Shown here: positions 55,138-63,910 of the stretch, piece after piece | How the letters are laid out: each line of letters starts with the position of its first letter | How positions within the stretch are numbered: the stretch's first letter is position 1 | Assembly: GCF_040611135.1 (NCBI RefSeq) | Contig: NZ_JBEXNL010000023.1 | Span: forward strand, 12,294 to 76,293 | Direction: 5' to 3' | Origin: Tsukamurella sp040611135 | GTDB taxonomy: Bacteria > Actinomycetota > Actinomycetes > Mycobacteriales > Mycobacteriaceae | Length of the DNA: 64,000 nucleotides | Position numbers and translations under genes: made by a program | Notes under the pieces: model-generated | What the model was told of the DNA's origin: nothing | The model's database searches: none | What the model saw: the letters and a program-made list of their open reading frames with translations, nothing else

Positions 55138-58100
55138 CTAGACCTTACCGAACCCCCGGAGGAACGACATCGCGAAATCCGGATAGCCGCCAGTGAGGAT
55201 GGCTTTGCGTGCCGCGGCGGCGAGGCCGACGAAGAAGTGCTCGTTGTGCAACGTGCACAGGGTGACCGCGAGGCCCTCGTTCGCCGCGAACAAGTGGTGC
55301 ACGTACGCCCGGGTGAACTCGTCCACCCGGTTCCCGCCGAGCACACCCGGACCCGCCGGGTCGAGGGGCCGGAAGTCCGCCCGCAGCGACGGATCCGTGA
55401 CGTTCAGGACGCCCGTCGAGGTGAACACGCGACCCTCCGCCCCCGCACGCGCCGGGGCGGTCCCATCGACCAGGTCGGCTCCCGCCTCGATCGCCGCCAG
55501 CAGGTCGGCCGGGTCGTCGACCGCCGCCACGTACCGAGGACGATCCGCCTCCAGCTCGCCGACGGCGGCCCGCAGCGCGGCCGGATCCTGCACGCCCTCG
55601 AGCCGGTAGCCACCGAAGCCCAGGCCGCCGGCCCGACGGTCCTCGTCGGCCAGGCGCCGCACCGCGCGGGCGGCGGACCGTCGAGCCTCCGGATCCGCAC
55701 CGCCGGCCACCACTGCCCACAGCGAGACGGCGTCGTGCCGATCCGCGGTCTGCCAACCGTGCTCGGCCAGCGCGCGCCGCGCCCACCGCTCCGTCCGGCC
55801 CGGATCCGCGGGATCGGCCAGGGCGAACGCGACATCGAAACCCATCCGGTGCGCCAGGCGCACCGCCTCCTCGGCATCCCAGCGGCGCGGGGAACCGTCG
55901 AGCCGGCTCCGGAAGGCGATGCCCTCGTCGGTGATCCGGGTCTTGGGCTGCGCCGCGATCGCGGCCGCACCCGTGTCGGCGATGATCGGCGCCGGCCAGG
56001 CCATCGCCCGACCGATACCGCCGATCCCCTCGATCACGTCCGGTCCGGGCTGCAGGTACAACTCGTGCAGGTCGACGGTCAGCGCCTGCGTGCCCAGGTC
56101 CGTCAGCTCCCGCGGCGTCAGCCCCGCGATCGCACCCCGAACCGCCACCGGAACGAAAGCCGGCGTGGCGATCTCACCGCGCGGCAGTACCAGCCGACCG
56201 GCGCGCGCCCCACCGGGCGCCGTGCCCTCGACGGCGAACCGCACCGGGTCGGTGATCCCGGACGCACGCAACCGCGTGCTTCCCGCGATCGCCCGGTACC
56301 CCGTCCGCAACTCCGCGAGCTCCGCCGCAAGAGAGGCGTTCTGGGCCCGCAGCTCGTCGATCTCCGTGCGCGAGGGCGTCGCCGTCGCGCGGACGAGTCC
56401 GGGCGACGGCGCAGGAACGGGCCCCGTCGGCGGTTCCGGACGCGGCCCGGGGGACGTCAACGGGATCGGACCGGTCGGCGAGTCACCCCCACCCGTGCCC
56501 ACGGGAGCGACACCGGCCACCGATTCGGCAGCGGCGGCGATCTCGGCGGACTCCACCGTCTCCGACGCCGCGACCGGAGCAGTGCCCGTCTCCTCGGCGC
56601 CCCGCGTCTCGATCGCGGGCGCGGCGCGCAGCGGCACGGACTTCCAGAACAGCACCAGCACCAGGCCGATCGCGGCGAGGATGGTCACGAACAGGAAGAC
56701 CACGTCCATCGAGTCGGCGAAACCGGCCTTGAGCGGATGCACCAGGGTCGCGGGGAGCTTCTCCAAGACCGACGTGTTGTCCATGACCCCGCTCACTGCG
56801 CGGGAATCGCCGTGCACCAGACCCGTCGCGAAGTCCTGTGCCTGCTGGCCGTCGTGGCCCGCGGCGGCGCGCTGGACCGCTGCGGTGTAGTCCGGGTCCG
56901 ACGCGGCATCGCTCAGTCGCCCCTTCATCTTCTGCGGCATCTGTGCGAACAGGACCGAGAGGAACACCGCGACACCGAGCGTCGCGCCGATCTGGCGGAA
57001 GAAGGTCGCGGCGGCGGTCGAGACGCCCATGTCGCGCGGCGGCAGGATGTTCTGCAGCGCCAGTGTGAGCGGCTGCATGAGGTTGCCGAGGCCGAAGCCG
57101 ATGACGGCCGCACCACCCATGACCCAGCCGATCTGCACGTCGGCGGTGATGTAGTGCATGCCGAACATGCCCGCGGTGAGCAGCGTCGCGCCGATGATGG
57201 GGTAGATCCGGTACTTGCCGGTGCGCGAGATCATCTGCCCGGCGACGATCGAGCCCACCATCAGGCCCGCCACCATCGGCAGCATCAGGAAGCCGGCCTT
57301 CATCGGACTGGCGCCGTGGACCACCTGGAAGTACTGCGGCAGGAGCGAGATCCCGCCGAACATGGCGGCGCCGACGACCATCGAGATGACGATGCCCTGC
57401 GCGAAGATCACGTTCTTGAAGATGCGCAGCGGGATGATCGCGTCCTCGCCCATGACCTTCTCGATCACGATGAAGGCCACGATGCCGGCCGCGCCGATGC
57501 CGTAGCAGATCAGGGCGTTGGTGGAGCCCCAGCCCCACTTCTGGCCCTGCTCGGCGACGATGAGCAGCGGCACCAGGCCGACCGCGAGCGCGACGGCGCC
57601 GAACCAGTCGATCCGCACTCCGGTGCGCCGGGTGTGCGGCAGCCGCAGCACGCGGAACACCACGGCCAGCGCGACCATGCCCACCGGCACGTTGACGAGG
57701 AACACCCAGCGCCAACCGGAGATGCCCAGGATGTGATCGGCGCCGGAGAAGAGGCCGCCGAGAACGGGGCCCAGCACCGAGCTCGAGCCGAACACCGCGA
57801 GGAAGTAGCCCTGGTACTTCGCCCGCTCACGAGGCGGAACGATATCGCCGATAATGGTGAGCGCCAACGACATCAGGCCGCCGGCGCCGAGTCCCTGCAC
57901 CGCGCGGAACGCAGCGAGCTCGTACATCGACGTGGAGGTACTGCACAGCAGGGAGCCGATCACGAACACCGTGATGGCGAACATGAAGAAGGGCTTGCGA
58001 CCGTAGATGTCCGAGAGCTTGCCGTAGAGCGGCGTGACGATCGTCGACGTGATCAGGTACGCCGTCGTGACCCACGCCTGCAACTGATAGCCGTTGAGGT

Positions 58101-58254
58101 CGTCGGCGATGGTCCGGATCGCGGTGGACACGATGGTCTGGTCGAGCGCCGCGAGGAACATCCCGATCATCAGACCCGACAGGATGTAGAGGATCTGCTT
58201 GTGGGTCAGGGACGGCGCAGGGGTCTCGACGGCGTCCGCCGTCACCGCGGTCAC
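55138..58254 (-). CDS. MFS drug-efflux transporter fused to a TGT-like domain
   Basis: 1038 aa in one uninterrupted frame. Residues 1-545: DHA2/EmrB-type MFS transporter with 14 helices (LAALDQTIVSTA, GKLSDIYGRKPFF, GPVLGGLFSG). Residues 546-630: Ala/Glu then Pro/Gly-rich linker; 630-655 coiled coil. Residues 671-1038 resemble tRNA-guanine transglycosylase: GRLVLPRGEIATPAFVPVA, ITDEGIAFRSRLDGS, FRPLDP, RAYVHHLFAANEG, TLHNEHFF. Both catalytic Asp positions look kept (Asp760 in IIADTG, Asp930 in LVDGTAPAR) but the zinc cysteines after FRPLDP are absent. GTG 58254 overlaps the MarR stop. Confidence 0.82.
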   Translation of the reverse strand: MTAVTADAVETPAPSLTHKQILYILSGLMIGMFLAALDQTIVSTAIRTIADDLNGYQLQAWVTTAYLITSTIVTPLYGKLSDIYGRKPFFMFAITVFVIGSLLCSTSTSMYELAAFRAVQGLGAGGLMSLALTIIGDIVPPRERAKYQGYFLAVFGSSSVLGPVLGGLFSGADHILGISGWRWVFLVNVPVGMVALAVVFRVLRLPHTRRTGVRIDWFGAVALAVGLVPLLIVAEQGQKWGWGSTNALICYGIGAAGIVAFIVIEKVMGEDAIIPLRIFKNVIFAQGIVISMVVGAAMFGGISLLPQYFQVVHGASPMKAGFLMLPMVAGLMVGSIVAGQMISRTGKYRIYPIIGATLLTAGMFGMHYITADVQIGWVMGGAAVIGFGLGNLMQPLTLALQNILPPRDMGVSTAAATFFRQIGATLGVAVFLSVLFAQMPQKMKGRLSDAASDPDYTAAVQRAAAGHDGQQAQDFATGLVHGDSRAVSGVMDNTSVLEKLPATLVHPLKAGFADSMDVVFLFVTILAAIGLVLVLFWKSVPLRAAPAIETRGAEETGTAPVAASETVESAEIAAAAESVAGVAPVGTGGGDSPTGPIPLTSPGPRPEPPTGPVPAPSPGLVRATATPSRTEIDELRAQNASLAAELAELRTGYRAIAGSTRLRASGITDPVRFAVEGTAPGGARAGRLVLPRGEIATPAFVPVAVRGAIAGLTPRELTDLGTQALTVDLHELYLQPGPDVIEGIGGIGRAMAWPAPIIADTGAAAIAAQPKTRITDEGIAFRSRLDGSPRRWDAEEAVRLAHRMGFDVAFALADPADPGRTERWARRALAEHGWQTADRHDAVSLWAVVAGGADPEARRSAARAVRRLADEDRRAGGLGFGGYRLEGVQDPAALRAAVGELEADRPRYVAAVDDPADLLAAIEAGADLVDGTAPARAGAEGRVFTSTGVLNVTDPSLRADFRPLDPAGPGVLGGNRVDEFTRAYVHHLFAANEGLAVTLCTLHNEHFFVGLAAAARKAILTGGYPDFAMSFLRGFGKV

Positions 58255-58730
58255 TCGGCACCCCGCATGAGCTTGAGCGCCTGCTCGAACTGCAGCAGCG
58301 CGCGGTTGCCGAGGACCACGAACTGGTCGATCTCCTCGTCGGTCCACTCCTCCATGAGCGGGCGCAGCTTCTCGTTGCGCTGCTCGCGGATGAACGCGAC
58401 CTTGGCCTCGCCGGCCTCCGTGGCGGACACCAGGGCGGCGCGCCGGTCCGAGGGGTCGGCGGTGCGCTCGGCGTAGCCCAGGTTGGTCAGCGTCGTCACG
58501 TACCGGCTGGCCGTCGACGGGTCCGTGTGGATCTGCTCAGCCAGCGCGGACGAGCGCATCGGCCCGCCCTTCACCAGCGCGAACAGCGCGGTGTACGCGG
58601 CCAGCTCCACGCCGTCCGGCGCGACCGCATGCCGGGTCATCACCGCGTGCCGCTCCTTCAGGCGGGTCAGTTCGGCGATCACGCCGACGATCCCCTCGAT
58701 CCGGTCCGCTCGTTCCTCGTCCGTCATCAC
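58251..58730 (-). CDS. MarR-family transcriptional regulator (MFS/TGT operon)
   Basis: 159 aa winged helix (SSALAEQIHTDPSTASRYVTTL, then wing DPSDRRAALVSATEAG). First gene of the operon with the fused transporter (GTGA overlap), hence probable ligand-responsive repressor of it. A possible operator is at 58790-58804. Confidence 0.87.
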   Translation of the reverse strand: MMTDEERADRIEGIVGVIAELTRLKERHAVMTRHAVAPDGVELAAYTALFALVKGGPMRSSALAEQIHTDPSTASRYVTTLTNLGYAERTADPSDRRAALVSATEAGEAKVAFIREQRNEKLRPLMEEWTDEEIDQFVVLGNRALLQFEQALKLMRGAE

Positions 58731-58789
58731 GCCTCCGCAGGTCCCATCCGATCACGTCACCGTGTTCGGGCATGCAAAACTACGTGCAG

Positions 58790-58804
58790 CCTACAATTAT
58801 TAGG
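58790..58804. promoter_or_regulatory. possible MarR operator
   Basis: Imperfect AT-rich palindrome CCTACAATTATTAGG 60 bp upstream of the MarR start; TAGTTT further inward on the minus strand could be the -10. The AT content stands out against the surroundings. Confidence 0.5.
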
Positions 58805-58831
58805 AGTGCGAGTCGACTCGGACGAAGCGGC

Positions 58832-59314
58832 CTAACCACCCGATGTCGTGACGATCCTGGCACCGGTGAGCGCCACCAGCGCCGCGAAATCCGTGCGGAA
58901 GATCGTATCGTGCGTCCCCGCGGCGGCGTACAGGTCCGGGAAGTCGCGCAGCGACTCGTCGATCACGGTCACCAGGGGCGCCGGGTGTCCCACGGGCGAG
59001 ACGCCGCCGATCACCTGCCCCGTGGCCGCGGCCACGTCGTCCGGCTTCGCACGGGAGATGCGGCCCACACCGAGCCGCGCCGCCAGCCCTACGGTGTCCA
59101 CGCGGTGCCGACCGCTCGACAGCACGAGCAGCGGCGCACCGTCGGCGAGGAAGATCAGGCTGTTCGCGATGGCTCCCACCTCGCAGCCCAGGGCGGCAGC
59201 GGCGTCGGCAGCCGTCTTCGCGCCGTCGGGCACGTGCCGGACGGTGTCGGGGTGGCCCGCCGCGGCCAGGGCCGCGCGGACGTTCTCGGTACGGGCGGAG
59301 TACTGCTCGGTCAC
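58832..59314 (-). CDS. YbaK/EbsC-family aminoacyl-tRNA deacylase
   Basis: 160 aa. Family features CEVGAIANSLIFLADG, SGRHRVD, VIGGVSPVGHPAP. Members hydrolyse mischarged tRNA-Pro or similar. The usual Lys of the catalytic segment is Asn here (IANSLIF), so specificity or activity may differ. GTG start. Confidence 0.85.
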   Translation of the reverse strand: MTEQYSARTENVRAALAAAGHPDTVRHVPDGAKTAADAAAALGCEVGAIANSLIFLADGAPLLVLSSGRHRVDTVGLAARLGVGRISRAKPDDVAAATGQVIGGVSPVGHPAPLVTVIDESLRDFPDLYAAAGTHDTIFRTDFAALVALTGARIVTTSGG

Positions 59315-59349
59315 GCCGATCAGTATGCCGCGCGCCGCCCGGACCGCGC

Positions 59350-59733
59350 CTATGCGGCGAGGAGGGTGGCGATGAGGTCCTTGGTGCGGGAGCCGCCCAC
59401 GGGTCGCAGGACCACGGCATCCGCCACCTCGGCCGCGTACACGTCCTCGATCAGGGACCTCAGACCCGACGGGGTGCCGATGTACGTGATGCCCTGCGGC
59501 GCGGCGCCGTCCGGGGCGTAGCTGGCGCGGGCGTCCGCGGCCCGTTCGTCGATGACGACGTCCACTTCGAGCGCCACCGCGCCGGGCTCCCGCCCCGCGC
59601 GCTCGTCCTCGGCGCGCAGGTAGCCGCGCTGACGCTGCGCGAGCCGCAGATCCGCGGCGCGGACCCGGGTCAGTGCCGCGGAGCCGGGCTCACCGTCGAC
59701 GGTGACCAGCAGTGCGGGGCGGGAGACGGTCAT
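59350..59733 (-). CDS. short protein resembling the end of a luciferase-like monooxygenase
   Basis: 127 aa. The C-terminal half (YIGTPSGLRSLIEDVYAAEVADAVVLRP) looks like the last part of FMN-dependent LLM enzymes, whose barrel is missing. GGAGG precedes ATG 59733. Lies 14 bp downstream of the aminotransferase gene, so in the same SAM-riboswitch transcript. Confidence 0.5.
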   Translation of the reverse strand: MTVSRPALLVTVDGEPGSAALTRVRAADLRLAQRQRGYLRAEDERAGREPGAVALEVDVVIDERAADARASYAPDGAAPQGITYIGTPSGLRSLIEDVYAAEVADAVVLRPVGGSRTKDLIATLLAA

Positions 59734-59747
59734 GGTTCCTCCAGGGT

Positions 59748-61049
59748 TCACTTCGTCCGTGCGGACAGGTCTTCGAGGGCGCCCGCCAGGCGGCGCACGT
59801 CGTTCTCACCGGTGCCGAGGCCGATGCTCGCGCGGACGGCACCGTCGGAGCATCCCAACCGATCAACAACGGGGTGGGCGCAGAACTTCCCGTCCCGCAC
59901 GCCGATCCCGTACTCGTCGGACAGGAACTCGGCGACCTCGCGGGGCGTGTGGCCGGCCACGGTGAAGGCGACGATGCCGACCCGCTCAGTGGAATCGGCC
60001 CAGATCTTCAGCGTGCGGACCCCGTCGATGCCCTCGAGCGAACGCAGCAGCAGGTCGGTGAGGAAGCGCTCGTGCCGGGTGATCGCGTCCTCGCCGAGGC
60101 GCTCGATGGCCTCGCAGGCGGCGGCGATGGCGACCGCGCCCAGGACGTTGGGCGAGCCGGCCTCGTGCCGCGCGGGGCCGGTGTGCCAGGCGACTTCGAC
60201 GGACTTCGAGACGGGCGTGCCGATCACCTCGTAGCTGGCGCCACCGCCGCAGCGGACGGGCTCGGCCTCGTCGAACCAGTCGGCGCGACCGACGAGCACA
60301 CCGGAGCCGAAGGGTGCGTACAGCTTGTGCCCGGAGAAGGCGAGGTAATCGACACCGCTCTCGCGCAAGGAGATCCGACGGTGCGGAACCAGCTGGGCAC
60401 CGTCGACGGCGATCCGTGCGCCGTGCCGATGGGCGAGCGCGGCGAGCCGGCGGACGGGCAGCACCTCGCCGGTGACGTTGGACGCGCCGGTCACGCTGAC
60501 CAGGGCGGCGGGGCGGCTGCGCAGCTCCTTCTCGAGCACCTCGAGGGTGCCCTCGATCGACAGCGGCGCCGAGACCACTCGCGCGCCGATCCGCTTCCAC
60601 GGCAGCAGGTTCGCGTGGTGCTCGCAATCGAGGACCACGACCTCGCCGGGGACGCAGCCCGCCAGCAGGTTGATCGAGTCGGTGGTGTTACCGGTGAAGA
60701 TGACGTGGTCATCGGCGCGGGCGCCCACGAACTCGGCGACGATCTCCCGGGCCCACTCGTAGCGGGACGTCGATCGCTGCGAGAGGTAGCCGGCGCCGCG
60801 GTGCACGCTCGCGTACTCGCCCAGCGCCTCCTGGACCGCCTGCCGCACCTCGACCAGGGCCGGGGCGCTCGCGGCGTAGTCGAAGTTGGCGTAGCGGACG
60901 GTCGCACCGTCGCTGACCGGGACGTACTCGTCCGCGCCGGTCACCCGCGCCAGCGGACCCAGCGGCAGCGGCGTGCTGCGGGCGGCGGCGAGAGGCGACG
61001 TGACGGTCGGGGTGAGGCAGACGGCGCGCTCGGTGGTGGCGATGCTCAT
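59748..61049 (-). CDS. class V aminotransferase / cysteine-desulfurase-like protein
   Basis: 433 aa PLP enzyme. PLP Lys in FSGHKLYAPFGSG, Asp/Gln pocket in VDGAQLVPH, His in CEHHANLLPW. N-terminal 60 residues are an extension. Desulfurases use a Cys near the C-terminal loop; here CGGG and CAHPV are candidates. AAGGA upstream of ATG 61049. Controlled by the SAM-IV riboswitch, so a role in sulfur amino-acid metabolism is likely. Confidence 0.82.
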   Translation of the reverse strand: MSIATTERAVCLTPTVTSPLAAARSTPLPLGPLARVTGADEYVPVSDGATVRYANFDYAASAPALVEVRQAVQEALGEYASVHRGAGYLSQRSTSRYEWAREIVAEFVGARADDHVIFTGNTTDSINLLAGCVPGEVVVLDCEHHANLLPWKRIGARVVSAPLSIEGTLEVLEKELRSRPAALVSVTGASNVTGEVLPVRRLAALAHRHGARIAVDGAQLVPHRRISLRESGVDYLAFSGHKLYAPFGSGVLVGRADWFDEAEPVRCGGGASYEVIGTPVSKSVEVAWHTGPARHEAGSPNVLGAVAIAAACEAIERLGEDAITRHERFLTDLLLRSLEGIDGVRTLKIWADSTERVGIVAFTVAGHTPREVAEFLSDEYGIGVRDGKFCAHPVVDRLGCSDGAVRASIGLGTGENDVRRLAGALEDLSARTK

Positions 61050-61103
61050 GAGAGATGTCCTTCGGTATGAGGACGCACGGCACCCGTTTCCGACGTGCCG
61101 CGA

Positions 61104-61220
61104 ATCCGCGCTTGCCGCACTCGTTCGGTGCGGCCAGGTCGTCACCCGGAGCACCCCACCGCGGAGGAGGGTTGCCGACCAGCGAGCCGGGGCTTGTCGC
61201 TGGCACTCATGACCTGCGTC
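61104..61220 (-). ncRNA. SAM-IV riboswitch
   Basis: On the minus strand: P1 CAGGTC (61216-61211) pairs with GACCTG (61140-61135). Conserved blocks include GGTCATGAGTGCCAGCG, CAAGCCCCGGCTCGCTGG, CGGCAACCCTCC and GGTGGGGTGCTCCGGGTGA. A second hairpin (GCCGCAC/GTGCGGC) and AAGCGCGG follow, as in SAM-IV rather than SAM-I. It ends about 55 nt before the aminotransferase start and should repress it when SAM is high. Confidence 0.9.
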
Positions 61221-61298
61221 GAGAATGCCCTGTCGCGCGGCCCGTCGTCAAGGTTCGAATCACGGCGACGCCAAACCTCCGGGAGTAGATTCGCGGGC

Positions 61299-62084
61299 AT
61301 GAGCGAGTGGACGTACCTGATGGACATGGACGGGGTGCTGGTCCACGAGGAGCACCTGATTCCCGGCGCCGACGCCTTCATCGCGGAGCTGACGGCCGCC
61401 GGGACGCCGTTCATGGTGCTCACCAACAACTCGACGCGCACCCCGCGCGACCTGCGCGCCCGCCTGGTCGCCACCGGCCTCGACATCCCCGAGTCGCGGA
61501 TCTGGACCTCCGCGCTCGCCACCGCGAAGTTCCTCCAGGACCAGCGGCCCAACGGCACCGCCTACGTCGTCGGCGAGTCGGGCCTGACGACGGCGCTGCA
61601 CGACGCCGGCTACGTGCTCACCGACAACGATCCCGACTACGTGGTGCTCGGCGAGACCCGGACCTACTCCTTCGAGGCGATCACCACGGCGATCCGCCTG
61701 ATCGACCGTGGCTCGCGCTTCATCGCGACGAACCCGGACCCGACGGGACCGTCGCGCGACGGACTACTGCCGGCGACCGGTGCCGTGGCCGCTCTGATCC
61801 GCGAGGCCACGGGCCGCTCCCCCTACTACGTGGGCAAGCCGAACTCGCTGATGATGCGGTCGGCGTTGCGGGCACTCGGGGCGCACTCCGCGGACACGCT
61901 GATGATCGGCGATCGGATGGACACCGACATCGTCTGCGGCCTGGAGGCGGGGCTGCGCACCATCCTCGTGCTCACCGGCATCTCCACCCGCGAGTCGGTG
62001 ACCGCCTACCCGTACCGCCCCACCCGCACCATCGATTCCGTCGCCGACCTCGTCGGTCACACGGAGGACCCGTTCCCCGGCTGA
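61299..62084 (+). CDS. HAD-IIA family phosphatase (NagD-like)
   Basis: 261 aa. Motif I LMDMDGVL, motif II LTNNSTR, motif III Lys in YVGKPN, motif IV IGDRMDTDI. Substrate likely a sugar or nucleoside phosphate. TAGATT lies 7 nt before ATG: leaderless; the promoter sits against the riboswitch of the divergent gene. Confidence 0.88.
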   Translation: MSEWTYLMDMDGVLVHEEHLIPGADAFIAELTAAGTPFMVLTNNSTRTPRDLRARLVATGLDIPESRIWTSALATAKFLQDQRPNGTAYVVGESGLTTALHDAGYVLTDNDPDYVVLGETRTYSFEAITTAIRLIDRGSRFIATNPDPTGPSRDGLLPATGAVAALIREATGRSPYYVGKPNSLMMRSALRALGAHSADTLMIGDRMDTDIVCGLEAGLRTILVLTGISTRESVTAYPYRPTRTIDSVADLVGHTEDPFPG

Positions 62085-62103
62085 GAGCACCCAGCCGGGG
62101 AAC
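62072..62103. terminator. bidirectional terminator between the HAD gene and rtcB
   Basis: 12-bp perfect stem GTTCCCCGGCTG/CAGCCGGGGAAC, 8-nt loop, overlapping the HAD stop codon, 4 bp from the end of convergent rtcB. Confidence 0.82.
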
Positions 62104-62106
62104 GAG

Positions 62107-63273
62107 TCACTGCCCCTTGACGTTGACGATCTGGCGCAGGACGGCGCGGACCGTGACCAACTGCTCCGCGTCGGCCATCACCCGGTCGATCGGCTTGTAT
62201 GCCTGCGGGATCTCGTCGATGAAGTCGGGGCTGTCGCGGAACTCGATGCCCACCATGGCCTCCCGCAGCTGCTCGTGCGTGAAGGCCCTACGCGCCGCGG
62301 ACCGGGAGTACTCCCTGCCCGCTCCGTGCGGCGAGCTGTTCAGCGACGGGGCGTAGCCCTTGCCCTCGACGATGTACGACGCGGTGCCCATCGAGCCCGG
62401 GATCAGGCCGAGCTTGCCCTCGGTGGCCTCGATCGCACCCTTCCTCGACACCCACACCTCCTTGCCGAAGTGCTTCTCACGCTTGGTGAAGTTGTGGTGG
62501 CAGTTGATCCGCTCGGCCTCCACGACGGGCGTGCCCACCCACTCGCCGAGCTGCCGGATCACCCGGTCCATCATCTCCTCACGGTTGAGCAGCGCGAAGT
62601 GCTGCGCCCACGTCAGCTCGGCGATGTACCGGCGGAACTCCGGCGTGCCCTCCACGAGGTACGCGAGGTCCGGGTCCGGCAGCGGGATCCACCACTGCTT
62701 GCACAGCCGGGTCGCCACGGCGATGTGGTGCTGGGCGATCTTGTTGCCCACGCCGCGGGAGCCGGAGTGCAGGAACGCCCAGACGGTGTCGTCCTCATCG
62801 AGGCTGATCTCGATGAAGTGATTCCCGCCGCCGAGGGTGCCCAGCTGGAGCTTCCAGTTCCCAGCGTACTGGGACGGGTTGAAGTCCGCCCGCTCGGCGA
62901 GCGTCTCCAGCTCCGCGATCCTGGGCTCCGCCGTGGCCACGACCTTCTTGTTGTAGCGGCCGGGCGAGAGCGGAACCGCCCGCTCGATGGCCTCGCGGAC
63001 CGTCGCGCGGTCATCGGGCAGGTCGGCCAGCGTGAACTGGGTGCGGACCGCGATCATGCCGCAGCCGATGTCGACGCCGACCGCCGCGGGGATCACGGCG
63101 CCGAGACTCGGGATGACCGAGCCGACGGTGGCGCCCTTGCCCAGGTGGGCGTCGGGCATCAACGCGATGTGCGGGTAGATGAACGGCAGCTTCGCCGTGG
63201 TGATCGCCTGCTCGCGGGTCTTCTCGTCCAGGATGGACGCCCACGAGACCAAGGACTTGCTGATCTTCTCCAT
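62107..63273 (-). CDS. rtcB: RNA ligase RtcB
   Basis: 388 aa. Metal/GTP site motifs PDAHLGKGATVGSV, VGVDIGCGM, LGGGNHFIE, HSGSRGVG, INCHHNF and guanylylated His in SSPHGAGR. Joins 2',3'-cyclic phosphate and 5'-OH RNA ends, as in repair of cleaved RNA. No archease gene nearby. A short Cys-containing leader-like frame lies 100 bp upstream. Confidence 0.93.
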   Translation of the reverse strand: MEKISKSLVSWASILDEKTREQAITTAKLPFIYPHIALMPDAHLGKGATVGSVIPSLGAVIPAAVGVDIGCGMIAVRTQFTLADLPDDRATVREAIERAVPLSPGRYNKKVVATAEPRIAELETLAERADFNPSQYAGNWKLQLGTLGGGNHFIEISLDEDDTVWAFLHSGSRGVGNKIAQHHIAVATRLCKQWWIPLPDPDLAYLVEGTPEFRRYIAELTWAQHFALLNREEMMDRVIRQLGEWVGTPVVEAERINCHHNFTKREKHFGKEVWVSRKGAIEATEGKLGLIPGSMGTASYIVEGKGYAPSLNSSPHGAGREYSRSAARRAFTHEQLREAMVGIEFRDSPDFIDEIPQAYKPIDRVMADAEQLVTVRAVLRQIVNVKGQ

Positions 63274-63373
63274 GTCTTTCTCGTCTCGGTGTGATGGTCA
63301 CCGGTCCGAGTGGCCATGCGTGTGATGCATGGCTCCGGGCCGGCGGTGGAGCGACGGCCCGGGTTGCCGCAGG

Positions 63374-63442
63374 TTATGCGGGCACGCCGAACCGACGGCA
63401 GTAGCACTGCCGCAGCGATTCGGGGAGCTTGCGCATATCCAT
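63374..63442 (-). CDS. possible leaderless small ORF upstream of rtcB
   Basis: 22 codons ending LRQCYCRRFGVPA. TACGCT (63450-63455) is 7 nt before ATG, the same spacing as at the polycysteine leader. Two Cys are close together (CYC). Could be a leader peptide for rtcB; could also be chance. Confidence 0.35.
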   Translation of the reverse strand: MDMRKLPESLRQCYCRRFGVPA

Positions 63443-63514
63443 GCACGGCAGCGTATTCGGCCGCAACACTTCGGTCCATCGGATTTCCAGCGGCGCCTTT
63501 GGGAGACTGGTTTC

Positions 63515-63910
63515 ATGGCACTGCTCGAAGTGATCGCCCTGAACGCGCGCGACGGGATCGCCGCTCAGGAGGGCGGGGCGGACCGGGTGGAGCTCGTCGC
63601 CGACATGGCGGCAGACGGGCTGAGCCCCTCCCCCGCCACTGTCGCGGAGGTCCGCGCCGCCGTGGACATCCCGGTGCGCGTGATGATTCGGCTCGCCGAC
63701 GGCTTCGCGCCCGGGAATCTGGACGCGCTGGTGCGGCGCACCGTCGAGCTGAGGAGCGCTGGCGCGGAGGAGTTCGTGCTCGGCTTCCTCACCGCGGACG
63801 GCGCCGTGGACCTGCCGGCCGTGACAAGGATCGTCGAGGCGATCGACGGCGCACCGTGGACGTTCCACCGCGCGATCGACCACTGCGCGGACCGAGCGGC
63901 GCTAACCTCG
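63515..63910 (+). pseudogene. cutC: cutC-like copper homeostasis gene, truncated
   Basis: Starts MALLEVIALNARDGIAAQEG, then GADRVELV, FVLGFLTADGAVD and APWTFHRAIDHCADRAAL, as in CutC TIM-barrel proteins. After about residue 130 the likeness ends abruptly and the frame stops at 63940 (about 141 aa against 200-250 expected). The sequence that follows looks like an insertion-sequence end. CutC enzymes are linked to copper homeostasis or uridine-cyclase-like activity. Confidence 0.75.

Noticed and set aside
54544..58476. 1310-codon plus-strand frame
   Set aside because: Antisense shadow of the lipoprotein gene, the MFS/TGT-like gene and part of the MarR gene; low-complexity Arg/His/Asp-rich translation.
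63311..63340. Fourth copy of the composite element near rtcB (CATGCG/GCATGG hairpin)
   Set aside because: Only one hairpin matches, there is no partner hairpin 60 nt away, no terminal CGACAC, and the gap is between divergent genes.
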